Shown here piece after piece: positions 7,431-14,804 of a DNA stretch of 64,000 nucleotides (positions are counted from its first letter, which is position 1; the number at the start of each line of letters is the position of its first letter). The stretch comes from Thermoactinospora rubra (lineage in GTDB: Bacteria > Actinomycetota > Actinomycetes > Streptosporangiales > Streptosporangiaceae). The notes under the pieces are model-generated. The model had not been told where the DNA came from and searched no databases. It worked only from the letters and a program-made list of their open reading frames with translations. The position numbers and the translations under genes were made by a program. Where the stretch lies: contig NZ_MSZZ01000011.1 of NCBI RefSeq assembly GCF_002093975.1, forward strand, positions 248,001 through 312,000, read 5' to 3'.

Positions 7431-8119
7431 ACCGGCTCCGCGGGCCGCCGGCCGAGGAAGGCCAGCAGACGATCACCGGGATCGGCGTCGGCGACCACGG
7501 CGACCCGGGGGCCGAAGCGGTGGGGGCGGTCGTCGTCGGCGACGAACAGGGGGGCGAACTCCAGCAGCTCCTCGGCCAGGGCCGCCGGGAGGGGGCGGTC
7601 GCGGCCGCAGGCCCTGGCGACGTCCCAGCCGTGCACCGCGATCTCGATCGCGCCGACGGCGGCCACCGTCATCGCGGTCACCGAGCACCCGCCCACGGTC
7701 ACCGCGCCCTCCTCGCCCGCCCACGTCCACGCGCCGAGCAACCGGCAGGCCCGCCTGCGCAGGACGTCGACCTCGGGGACGAGCCGCCCGGGCGCGCGCC
7801 CGGGCGGCACTCCGCCCGGGCGCGTGCCCGGCGTGCTCGGTGCGCTCGGCGTGCCCATGTCGTTCTCACCGGCCCGGCCGTCGCCGGGTCCCTCTGGGTG
7901 GCTGGGCCGGTCCCGTGGCAGCGGCCCCGGCGGCCCCACCTCACCCACGTCGGCCGCCTCGCTCAGCGCGGCCAGCGAGTCGTCCATGTGCGCCAGCAGG
8001 GCGCGCAGGTCCCAGGCGGCGCAGGGCGTGGGGCGGGTCAGGTCCTCGGGCGTCACCAGCACTAGGCTCCCGCGCGTGTAGGAGATGGCGCGTTCGAGCA
8101 GCGCCAGGCCGCGGCTCAT
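7427..8119 (-). CDS. TIGR03086-type DinB/MDMPI metal-binding protein
   Basis: 230 residues. The N-terminus has PCAAWDLRALLAHMDDSLAAL and the C-terminal half AVGAIEIAVHGWDVARACG, the His pairs expected for the TIGR03086 family. The middle (about residues 65-110) is a Pro/Gly-rich low-complexity insertion (PSHPEGPGDGRAGE, PGTRPGGVPPGRAPG) that I would not expect in the family core. A promoter-like element at 8251-8278 and a tiny reading frame at 8151-8198 lie upstream. Confidence 0.78.
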   Translation of the reverse strand: MSRGLALLERAISYTRGSLVLVTPEDLTRPTPCAAWDLRALLAHMDDSLAALSEAADVGEVGPPGPLPRDRPSHPEGPGDGRAGENDMGTPSAPSTPGTRPGGVPPGRAPGRLVPEVDVLRRRACRLLGAWTWAGEEGAVTVGGCSVTAMTVAAVGAIEIAVHGWDVARACGRDRPLPAALAEELLEFAPLFVADDDRPHRFGPRVAVVADADPGDRLLAFLGRRPAEPV

Positions 8120-8150
8120 GACATCTCACCGGCGATGCGGCCCATCCGTT

Positions 8151-8198
8151 TCACCGCGCATCCGCGACCCGGGAGCACGGCGGTTCGGCAGCTGGCAT
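8151..8198 (-). other. 15-codon reading frame with strong RBS (gene remnant or leader peptide)
   Basis: ATG 8198 is preceded by CAGGGAGATCACC, almost the same as the RBS region of the VOC gene at 37020 (CAGGGAGACCACC). The frame encodes only MPAAEPPCSRVADAR and then stops. With the shared upstream promoter motif, this suggests the surviving 5' end of a lost gene, or a leader peptide for the downstream gene. No direct evidence for expression. Confidence 0.35.
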
Positions 8199-8250
8199 GG
8201 TGATCTCCCTGCGGGTCGGCGGCGGGAGGACGGGCGTCCCCTCGTCTTAT

Positions 8251-8278
8251 AGACAGTCTCGCCGGGCGAAACTCATCG
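8251..8278 (-). promoter_or_regulatory. ECF-type promoter-like element, copy 1
   Basis: On the minus strand: CGATGAGTTTCG, 12 bases, GTCT. The same two blocks with the same 12-base spacing occur at 37058-37085 ahead of the VOC gene. Two-block elements of this shape are typical of ECF sigma promoters. Lies about 50 bases before ATG 8198 and 130 bases before the gene at 8119. Confidence 0.5.
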
Positions 8279-8292
8279 GCATGCCTCGCGGT

Positions 8293-9135
8293 TCACTGCG
8301 ACCGGATGATCGACACGATGCGGAGGGCCGCTGCCGCGAGGTCTTGATCGCCATCGATGTGAGCGCGTTCCGCCGCCTGCTCGGGGGTGATGCCGCGGGT
8401 GCACAGCCGCCAGGTGGTGTCGGCGTCGAGTTCGAGCCGTGCGGCGGGCTGGGAGTGTGGCCGGTGGTTCAGCCCCCAGCGCTCCTGACCGCGGACGCAG
8501 GTCCACGTGCCGCCGCCGGGTCCGGTCACGACCACCTGGAGCGCGGTGCCCGGCGGGGCGGCGATGTCGCGCAGCGTATGGGGCAGGGCCCGCAGGAAGG
8601 TGTCGATGACCGGGCCGAGATAGCGAGAGTCGGTGAGTCCGGCTCGTCCGGTGGCGTCGCAGATCTGCTGCTGGTGGGTCCAGTACTCGGTGTATTCGCG
8701 GGCGACATCGAGCCAGCAGGGATGCGGTCCGGGGCCCGCCCAGCGTACCGAGCCGCCGAGCGCGTCCAGGTCGATGGTCTGCCAGAACCGCACGATCTGG
8801 CCCCCGAAGTCCGACAGCAGTTCGATGAGCATCGGCGGACTGATGCGGCGGGCGGCGATCACCCACTCCTCGTTGATCCGGTCGAGGAAAACGGGGAAGT
8901 CTTCGCCCTCTCGCGGATACAGGACATGGAAACCGTCGCGGTGGATGGACAGGCGTCCGATGTGGTCGCCGAGCACGTGCGCGGCGACGTCCTTGACGGT
9001 CCAGCCGGGGCAGATCGTCGGCCGGCTCCATTCGTCGGCGTCGAGCCGGCGCAACAGGTCGATGAAGGCGTCCTGCTGCTCGGCGAGGACGGGCCGGACG
9101 TCGATGGCGGGCCCGAGCCAGGAGGTATCGGTCAC
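8293..9135 (-). CDS. Maleylpyruvate isomerase N-terminal (MDMPI) family protein
   Basis: 280 residues. TICPGWTVKDVAAHVLGDHIGRL near residues 40-62 provides the first metal His, and EYTEYWTHQQQICDATG near 165-182 the second His region, as in mycothiol-dependent MDMPI relatives. The GTG start (9135) overlaps by four bases the stop of a 14-codon frame (ATG 9176), which could couple translation. A perfect CGCGAT-C-ATCGCG palindrome lies just upstream at 9179-9191. The substrate is unknown. Confidence 0.8.
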   Translation of the reverse strand: MTDTSWLGPAIDVRPVLAEQQDAFIDLLRRLDADEWSRPTICPGWTVKDVAAHVLGDHIGRLSIHRDGFHVLYPREGEDFPVFLDRINEEWVIAARRISPPMLIELLSDFGGQIVRFWQTIDLDALGGSVRWAGPGPHPCWLDVAREYTEYWTHQQQICDATGRAGLTDSRYLGPVIDTFLRALPHTLRDIAAPPGTALQVVVTGPGGGTWTCVRGQERWGLNHRPHSQPAARLELDADTTWRLCTRGITPEQAAERAHIDGDQDLAAAALRIVSIIRSQ

Positions 9136-9178
9136 GGCTTCACCTCAGTGTTCTTGGCGTGGTCGTTGAAGGCCATGG

Positions 9179-9191
9179 CGCGATCATCGCG
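9179..9191. promoter_or_regulatory. 13-bp palindrome upstream of the MDMPI gene
   Basis: CGCGAT-C-ATCGCG, perfect arms, 44 bases before the GTG start at 9135. A possible operator; no regulator is adjacent. Confidence 0.3.
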
Positions 9192-9336
9192 TCATGAGCC
9201 CCTCTGTTTCCACGCCATATGCCCCAAACGGGCATTCTTCGAAAATCCGCACGAATGCTCTGCGTGCTGGTTCTGTCACCGACAGCTGATAGACCTGGGT
9301 CGGCTCGTTGTTCTCCCCGACCTTCGGAGGTGGCCG

Positions 9337-9804
9337 ATGGCTCCCGAGGCACTCGCCCTGCACCTGGCCGAGCAGGGCCGGACCTATGATCTGTGCGCGG
9401 ACGTCACCGACACGGGCGACCTGCGGGTCGACGTCGTCGGGTCCGACTCCTCCGGACGGCGGCTCGCCGTCCTGCGCGGCACCGTGGCGGGCGAGGAGCT
9501 GGAGGTGGTGGCCCGCATGCTCGCGTCGGCGGCGAAGGCCCGGCAGGCCAGGCGTCCGGCGCACCGCAACGCGAGCCTGCGGTGGAGCTCGGAGGACGAC
9601 GAACGGCTGCGCGAGCTGGCCGCCGCCCCCGGGGCCTGCGTGTCGGACCTCATGGCGGAGTTCGGGCGCAGCCGGCTGGCGATCGAGATGCGCATGGCCA
9701 AGCTGGGGATCGCGGCACAGTTGCCGTACCGGCGCGCTCGCGGGGCGGGAGCGCAGGCGGAGGGGACGACGGCCGAGGCCGCGACTCAAGACTCGGACCC
9801 GTGA
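9337..9804 (+). CDS. Small hypothetical protein with SANT/HTH-like C-terminal half
   Basis: 155 residues from ATG 9337, with CGGAGG four bases upstream. Residues 1-65 form an alpha/beta segment (YDLCADVTDTGDLRVDVVG). Residues 85-130 read RWSSEDDERLRELAAA... SDLMAEFGRSRLAIEMRMAKLGI, a tryptophan-led tri-helical pattern like Myb/SANT or short HTH DNA-binding modules. The stop codon is the first element of a run of short tandem repeats. Function unknown; a DNA-binding role is inferred. Confidence 0.65.
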   Translation: MAPEALALHLAEQGRTYDLCADVTDTGDLRVDVVGSDSSGRRLAVLRGTVAGEELEVVARMLASAAKARQARRPAHRNASLRWSSEDDERLRELAAAPGACVSDLMAEFGRSRLAIEMRMAKLGIAAQLPYRRARGAGAQAEGTTAEAATQDSDP

Positions 9805-9912
9805 CGTCGGGGCCCTGATCTCGGCCCGTGACCTCGTGGCCCGTGACCTCGGCCCGTGACCTCGTGGCCCTGACCTCGTGGCCCGTGACCTCGTGGCCCT
9901 GACTTCGGGCCC
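9798..9912 (+). repeat. Imperfect 13-15-bp tandem repeats
   Basis: About eight variants of CCCGTGACCTCGTGG (with shorter forms such as CCCTGACCTCGTGG) follow the stop codon of the gene at 9337 without a break. Units differ in length, so this is a simple-sequence array, not a CRISPR. Extra in-frame copies could lengthen the C-terminus, because TGA is part of the unit. Confidence 0.8.
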
Positions 9913-10009
9913 CGACGGAGACCTGCCAGGCGGCCAGGGCTCGCCTTCAGAGTCCTGGCCGAAAGGGCTGCCATGAAGCCTCCCAAATGGGCAGGTTTGT
10001 GGGGATATA

Positions 10010-10038
10010 TTGACTCCTGCGGAAAGATCCACTATCTG
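10010..10038 (+). promoter_or_regulatory. Sigma-70-type promoter of the methyltransferase-phosphatase operon
   Basis: TTGACT (10010-10015), 17-base spacer, TATCTG (10033-10038). This is close to the housekeeping HrdB consensus and puts the transcript start about 30 bases before ATG 10076. Confidence 0.65.
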
Positions 10039-10075
10039 TGGTGAGTCAAATTGCTGTCGAGACCGACGAGGCGAC

Positions 10076-10759
10076 ATGGCCGAGCAGGACTTCCCGCTCC
10101 ACCCCGACGGCGCCCACGGGTTGACGCGGGCTGAGTTCCGCGCGCTCCAGGGAGGTGCGTTCGACCGGATCGGGGCCCGCTACGACGAGGCGTTCCCGCA
10201 CAAGGACGGCCAGGAAGCCGAGGGCGAGTGGCTGCTCAAGCAGCTCAGGCCCGGCGCGCGCGTGCTCGACGTGGGATGCGGCACCGGCCTGCCCACCGCC
10301 CGCCGGTTCGCCGACGCCGGCATGGACGTCACCGGCATCGACATCTCCCCCGTCATGCTCGACCTGGCCAGGGCGAACGTGCCGGAGGCGCGGTTCCTGG
10401 AGATGGACGTCGTCGACCTCGACGACCGGCTGGGCGCGTTCGACGCGGTCGTGGCGTACTTCGTGCTCCTCATGCTGCCGCGCGCCGAGATCGAGCGGAC
10501 CCTGCGCCGCCTCCACTCGGTCATCGCGCCGGGCGGCTGGCTGTCGCTGTCCATGGTGGAGATCGACATGGACGACGTCCCCTTCTCCTTCCTGGGCGCG
10601 CCCGTCCGCGTGACCGGCTACCTCAACGACGACCTGGTCGACGTGGTACGGCAGGCGGGCTTCACCGTCGAGCACAGCGACGCGAGGTCCTACGCTCCGG
10701 CCAGCACCCAGGCGCCCCCGGAGATCCAGCTGTTCCTCACCTGTCGGCGCGCCGGCTGA
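10076..10759 (+). CDS. Class I SAM-dependent methyltransferase
   Basis: 227 residues. The SAM-binding motif VLDVGCGTGLPT is at about residues 62-73, followed by the acidic loop VTGIDISPVMLDLAR and the GGWLSLSMVE strand. The N-terminus (QGGAFDRIGARYDEAF) is the usual cap of small-molecule methyltransferases. It is followed after 21 bases by a SpoIIE-type phosphatase, a pairing I recall from other actinomycetes; the shared process is unknown. Transcription probably begins at the TTGACT/TATCTG promoter. Confidence 0.85.
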   Translation: MAEQDFPLHPDGAHGLTRAEFRALQGGAFDRIGARYDEAFPHKDGQEAEGEWLLKQLRPGARVLDVGCGTGLPTARRFADAGMDVTGIDISPVMLDLARANVPEARFLEMDVVDLDDRLGAFDAVVAYFVLLMLPRAEIERTLRRLHSVIAPGGWLSLSMVEIDMDDVPFSFLGAPVRVTGYLNDDLVDVVRQAGFTVEHSDARSYAPASTQAPPEIQLFLTCRRAG

Positions 10760-10780
10760 GCGCACCGTCAAGGCGCGGCG

Positions 10781-12367
10781 GTGAGCCTCCCTTCTCCGAC
10801 CATGCATCCCGACTGTGAGTGGCTGGTGTCCCTGCACGAGGCGACCTGGCAGCTGGCCTCGGCCCAGGACCCGGACGCGATCGCCGAGCGGCTGTGCCAG
10901 GCCTTGGTGCCGTGGGTGGCCGACTCGGCCGCCGTCTACCTCCTCCACGACCCCGAGCAGGCCGCCGACCCGCCGGATCGGCACGGCCACTACCTGGCCG
11001 CCACGGCCGCGCACCTGCCCCCGCGACCCGGTCCGTGGCCCAAGGAACCCGACCACGCCTGGCTGGGGTGCGAGCGGGCCCAGGGCGTGCCGGCGCCCGT
11101 CCTGCTGGGCGAGCACTGCGCCGTCGTGCCCCTCGCCGACGCCACGCACGCCGCCGGGGTCGCGGTGCTCACCCGGCGCGATCCACGCGCCTCCTTCCAG
11201 GACCCCGACCTCCTGCTGGCCGCCCAGCTCGCCCACGTGGCCGCCATCGCCGTCCACCGGGCGCACGAGGAACGGCGGCACGCCGCGATCGCCGACACCC
11301 TGCGGCGGAGCCTGCGTCCGGCGCCGCCCCGCGACCTGCCCGGTGTGACCCTGGCCCACCGCTACCAGCCGGGCGACTCCCGGATGCTCGTGGGCGGCGA
11401 CTGGTTCGACATCATCCCGCTGTCCGGGTGCCGGGTCGCCCTGGTCGTCGGCGACGTCATGGGGCACGGCCTGGAGGCCGCGGCGATCATGGCCCAGCTG
11501 CGGACGGCGGTGCAGACCCTCGCCGCCCTGGAGCTCCCGCCCGACCAGGTCCTGCGCTCGCTGGACGACCTGGCCGGCCGGCTGACCGACCACTCGATCA
11601 CCACCTGCGTCTACGCCGTCTACGACCCGATCGTGCGGCGGTGCTCCATCGCCAGCGCGGGTCACCTGCCCCCGATCGTGGTCGGCGGCGACGGCGTCGC
11701 GGACCTGCTCGACCTCGGCGAGTCCATGGGCCTGCCCATCGGCGTGGGGCGGCCGCCGATCGCCACCACCGAGATCGCCGCCCCCGACGGGTCCCTGCTG
11801 GCGTTGTTCACCGACGGGCTGGTCGAGCGCCGCGGCCTGGACATCGAGCACCGGCTGGAACAGCTGCGCGACACGATCGGCGCCACCGGCGGCTCGCTGG
11901 AGGCGCTGGCCGACGCCCTGCTGGAGGGGGCGGCCGCCGATCCCCGGCGCGACGACGTGACGTTGCTGCTGACCCGGTTCGAGGGCATCCCGAGCGACCG
12001 CGTGGCCAGCTGGTTCCTGGAACCGCACACCCGGGCGCCGGGCCAGGTGCGCCGCCTGCTGCGCCGTACCCTCCACGAGTGGGGCCTGGCGGACCTGGCG
12101 CCCCGCCTGGAGCTGCTGACGAGCGAGCTGGTCACCAACGCCCGCCGGCACGCCACCCGGATGATCTCGATCCGGATGGTGTGGACCGAGACGGTGCTGG
12201 TGGAGGTGACCGACGACGACCACCGGCTGCCGCAGCTGCGGACCGCCGGGCCGTGGGACGAGCAGGGCCGCGGGCTGCAGCTCGTCGCCCACCTGGCCGA
12301 CCGCTGGGGCGCCACCCGGATCGCGGGCGGGAAGACCGTGTGGTTCACGGTCCGCCCCCACCAATGA
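10781..12367 (+). CDS. SpoIIE-family serine phosphatase with GAF-like and HATPase domains
   Basis: 528 residues from GTG 10781 (an ATG at 10802 is possible). Order: a GAF-like sensor at about residues 20-160; a PP2C/SpoIIE domain at about 190-400 with metal-binding VGGDWFDI (near 203), VVGDVMGHG, and RRDDVTLLL; then an anti-sigma-like HATPase_c domain at about 410-525 (LLTSELVTNARRHA, GRGLQLVAHLADRWG). This architecture dephosphorylates STAS anti-anti-sigma factors and can bind sigma partners, so it is a switch for a SigB/F-type pathway. A sigma factor of that type lies at 51642, but no direct link can be shown. Confidence 0.9.
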   Translation: MSLPSPTMHPDCEWLVSLHEATWQLASAQDPDAIAERLCQALVPWVADSAAVYLLHDPEQAADPPDRHGHYLAATAAHLPPRPGPWPKEPDHAWLGCERAQGVPAPVLLGEHCAVVPLADATHAAGVAVLTRRDPRASFQDPDLLLAAQLAHVAAIAVHRAHEERRHAAIADTLRRSLRPAPPRDLPGVTLAHRYQPGDSRMLVGGDWFDIIPLSGCRVALVVGDVMGHGLEAAAIMAQLRTAVQTLAALELPPDQVLRSLDDLAGRLTDHSITTCVYAVYDPIVRRCSIASAGHLPPIVVGGDGVADLLDLGESMGLPIGVGRPPIATTEIAAPDGSLLALFTDGLVERRGLDIEHRLEQLRDTIGATGGSLEALADALLEGAAADPRRDDVTLLLTRFEGIPSDRVASWFLEPHTRAPGQVRRLLRRTLHEWGLADLAPRLELLTSELVTNARRHATRMISIRMVWTETVLVEVTDDDHRLPQLRTAGPWDEQGRGLQLVAHLADRWGATRIAGGKTVWFTVRPHQ

Positions 12368-12377
12368 CCGTCCCCCG

Positions 12378-13324
12378 CTACCGCGGTCCGCCGGCCTCGC
12401 GCACCCAGGCGAGCACCTGGGCCGCGTGCTTGTCGGGCGGGAACACCGGATAGAAGACGTGCTCCACGGTCCCGTCCCGCACGATCATGGTCAGCCGCTT
12501 GAGCAGCACCTGTCCCCCGGCCTCGAAGGTGGGCAGCGACAGTGCGGCGGCGAGGGACAGGCCGGGGTCGGCCAGCATGGCGAAGGGCAGGTTCAGCCGG
12601 TCGACCACCTCCCGCTGGTAGTCGCTGGGCTGGGTGGACACGCCGTAAACGCGGCGCACCCCGGCCGCCAGCAGCTCGGCGAAGTGGTCGCGGAAGCCGC
12701 ACGCCTCGGGGGTGCAGCCGCGGGCGCCGGGGATGGCGTCCCAGCCCTCGGGCAGGTCCACGCCGGGCCGTCCGGTGAGCGGGTAGAGGTAGAGCACGGT
12801 GCGCCCGGCGCCGAGCCGGTCCAGCGCGACCTGCTCGCCGTCGGTGCTGGTGAGGGTGAGGGCGGGCAGGCGCATGCCGGGCAGGTGCGCGGCGGCACCG
12901 TCGTCGGCGGGCGGGGCAGGCCCTCGGGCAGCGTGGTCAGCGTGGTCAGCGCCGCGGAGGCGGCCGAGGAGACGTCGCCGGCCGCGCGGTGCAGCTGCTC
13001 GATGAGCCGGTCCCGGCGGTGGGCGAGCTCGTCGATGCGCTCGGTGAGCCGGTCGATCACCTTCCGGTAGGTGGCCAGCGACGCGGGGCAGGAGTCGCCG
13101 GTGGCGTGCCCGGCGGCCAGGCACTCCAGGAACGGCCGGGTCTCCTCGACGGGCAGCCCCAGCCGGGTGAGCGCCTTGATCTCCTCCACCAGCCTGACCT
13201 CGGCCGGGCCGTAGTCGCGGTAGCCGTTGGCCGATCGCCCGGGCACCACCAGGCCGAGCTGCTCGTAGTAGCGCAGCGCGCGGACGGTCACCCCCGTCGC
13301 GCGTGCGACCTCGCCGGTTCGCAT
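12378..13324 (-). pseudogene. MerR regulator-peroxiredoxin fusion, interrupted by a -1 frameshift
   Basis: From ATG 13324 the first frame encodes a MerR HTH (MRTGEVARATGVTVRALRYY) and its coiled-coil to about residue 130 (LTTLPEGLP). It then loses meaning. The next frame supplies a complete peroxiredoxin-like domain: LYLYPLTGRPG, IPGARGCTPEACGFRDH with the peroxidatic Cys, LKRLTMIV and VFYPVFPPDKHA. One added base in the C4 run at 12913-12916 would join both into about 315 residues. MerR-peroxiredoxin fusions exist in actinobacteria as I recall. Alternatively the peroxiredoxin starts separately at ATG 12875 (165 residues) and is translated alone. A sequencing slip in the homopolymer is plausible. 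Confidence 0.8.
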
Positions 13325-13344
13325 GCCGCCACCGTACGGCCTGC

Positions 13345-13358
13345 CCCTGACGTCAGGG
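13345..13358 (-). promoter_or_regulatory. Perfect 14-bp palindrome in a MerR-style promoter
   Basis: CCCTGAC-GTCAGGG lies 20 bases before ATG 13324. On the minus strand TTGACC overlaps its upstream edge and is followed after 19 bases by GTACGG. The overlong 19-bp spacer containing a dyad is how MerR proteins control their own promoters. Confidence 0.55.
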
Positions 13359-14042
13359 TCAAGCGAGGTGGTCGAACTTCCCCTCGCCGACCGTGCGCTC
13401 CAGCGTCCTGAGGACCTTGCGCGCGTCGTCCTCCGGGCCGGGGACGTAGCAGGGCCTGCCGTCGCGGCCGAAGGTGATCGCCGAGGGCGGCTCCCACTCG
13501 CCGAGGTGCCCCTGGGCGGCGGCGAAGTCGCCGGTCGGCTCGAAGCCCAGGCCCCTGGCGTACTCGATGGACCCCAGGACGATCTGCCTGGCCAGCTCCA
13601 GCGGCGCCGCCCGCCAGCCCGCGTAGTCGCCGAAGAAGTACTCGCGGAAGCTGCTCAGCTCGCGCTCGTCCATGACCTGCGGCCCGATGGCGTGCTTGAC
13701 GCCCAGGCAGTACACGTCGGCCAGGTAGCCGCAGACCGACACCTTGTCGTAGCCGTGCCGCCGGGCGACCAGGACGCTGACCATCCCGGCGTTGGGCTGC
13801 TCGTCCCGCGGCGCCTCGTCGGTCCAGCCGAAGGACGGGTCGAAGGCCAGGCCGGCGCTCCAGCCCACATTGACCCAGCTGCCCACGAGCTCGGACTCGC
13901 CGGAGGGGCGCTCGGCGGCCACGGCCCGCACCAGCGGCGCCACGGCGGACGGGGCCATGCCCAGCGCCCTCGCGATCTGCTTGGGGGACTTGCCCTGGCC
14001 GCGCAGCTCCCGTACCCGGCCCAACAGCTCCGCATGGTCCAT
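13359..14042 (-). CDS. HTH-domain protein of unknown function
   Basis: 227 residues from ATG 14042 (GTG 14048 also possible). Residues 1-45 form a simple helix-turn-helix (LRGQGKSPKQIARALGMAPSAVAPLVRAVA). The larger C-terminal part (VNVGWSAGL, GVKHAIGPQVMDERELSSF, YFFGDYAGW) looks like a conserved actinobacterial domain without recognisable active-site motifs. Its stop abuts the MerR promoter palindrome. Possibly a regulator, but ligand and targets are unknown. Confidence 0.7.
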   Translation of the reverse strand: MDHAELLGRVRELRGQGKSPKQIARALGMAPSAVAPLVRAVAAERPSGESELVGSWVNVGWSAGLAFDPSFGWTDEAPRDEQPNAGMVSVLVARRHGYDKVSVCGYLADVYCLGVKHAIGPQVMDERELSSFREYFFGDYAGWRAAPLELARQIVLGSIEYARGLGFEPTGDFAAAQGHLGEWEPPSAITFGRDGRPCYVPGPEDDARKVLRTLERTVGEGKFDHLA

Positions 14043-14091
14043 AAGCACTGGAGCCTACAGCGCAGATCACTGCAGATAGCCGTAGATTCGA

Positions 14092-14715
14092 CTAAAAGCG
14101 GCGAGCCACCTCGCGGGCCCGCTCCGCCGCCTTCTTGGCCTCGGCCTCCGCGTCGCCGGTCAGGCCGGGGTGGTAGCGGATCTCGTGGACGTCCTTGACG
14201 CCCGCCCAGCGCAGCCAGTCGCCGAAGAACGTGGACTGGAAGTCGGCGCCGAACTCCGGCCCGAGGTGCGGCGCCCAGACGAGGCTGGTGTAGACGACGG
14301 CGGCCCGCTTGCCCGTCAGCAGGCCCGTGTAGCCCAGCTCGGGGTCGACGGAGAACACCATGCCCGGCTGGCTGACGACGTCGATGAGCTGCTTGAGCTT
14401 GTACGGCACGCCGGCGTTCCACATCGGCACGCTGAACAGGTAGCGGTCGTAGGAGTCGAGGCGCTCGAAGACGGCCACGGCGGCTCGCCACGCCTCGGCC
14501 CGCTCGCCGCGCGGTTCCTCCCCCGCGATGAAGGCCATCTTGGCGCCCGCGGCGGCCGGGCCGAACTCGGGCAGGGTGCCGTCCCACAGGTCGAAGCGGT
14601 CCACGACCGCGCCGGGGTTGGCCTCCCGGTAGGCGTCGAGGAACGCCTCGGCGATGCTCAGCGAGACGGAGGCGGCCCCGCGCGGGGACGCCGAGATGTG
14701 CAGCAGTCGGCTCAC
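14092..14715 (-). CDS. azoR: FMN-dependent NADH-azoreductase
   Basis: 207 residues, the usual AzoR length. A flavodoxin-like fold begins with LLHISASPRGAASVSLSIAEAF, the FMN phosphate-binding loop. PMWNAGVPYKLKQLID (near residues 95-110) is the signature of the AzoR/NQO family. The enzyme reduces azo compounds and quinones with NADH and often protects against electrophile stress. It is preceded by a TTGACT-17-TATCGT promoter whose spacer is occupied by a GGACCGCAGTCC operator, with a second operator downstream, so strong repression is expected. Confidence 0.9.
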   Translation of the reverse strand: MSRLLHISASPRGAASVSLSIAEAFLDAYREANPGAVVDRFDLWDGTLPEFGPAAAGAKMAFIAGEEPRGERAEAWRAAVAVFERLDSYDRYLFSVPMWNAGVPYKLKQLIDVVSQPGMVFSVDPELGYTGLLTGKRAAVVYTSLVWAPHLGPEFGADFQSTFFGDWLRWAGVKDVHEIRYHPGLTGDAEAEAKKAAERAREVARRF

Positions 14716-14738
14716 AGTTCATACCCTTCCAGAAAAAT

Positions 14739-14796
14739 GGACCGTAGTCCGTTTAACTCCGGGCACCACGATATGGACCGCAGTCCGGTTAGTCAA
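14739..14796 (-). promoter_or_regulatory. azoR promoter with twin palindromic operators
   Basis: On the minus strand: TTGACT (14796-14791), 17-base spacer, TATCGT (14773-14768). Operator 1 GGACCGCAGTCC (14775-14786) fills the spacer. Operator 2 GGACCGTAGTCC (14739-14750) lies downstream of -10. Centres are 36 bases apart and flanking bases match (ATGGACCGYAGTCCGKTTA). This resembles TetR-family control; no TetR gene is adjacent. Confidence 0.75.
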
Positions 14797-14804
14797 GGAT
14801 GGGT

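Noticed and set aside
9798..9912. Possible CRISPR array
   Set aside because: Repeats are 13-15 bp with no unique spacers and no cas genes.
10046..12364. A 772-codon open frame antisense to the methyltransferase and SpoIIE phosphatase
   Set aside because: Arises from third-position GC bias; the product is Gly/Arg/Pro/His-rich without domains, while the opposite strand encodes clear families.
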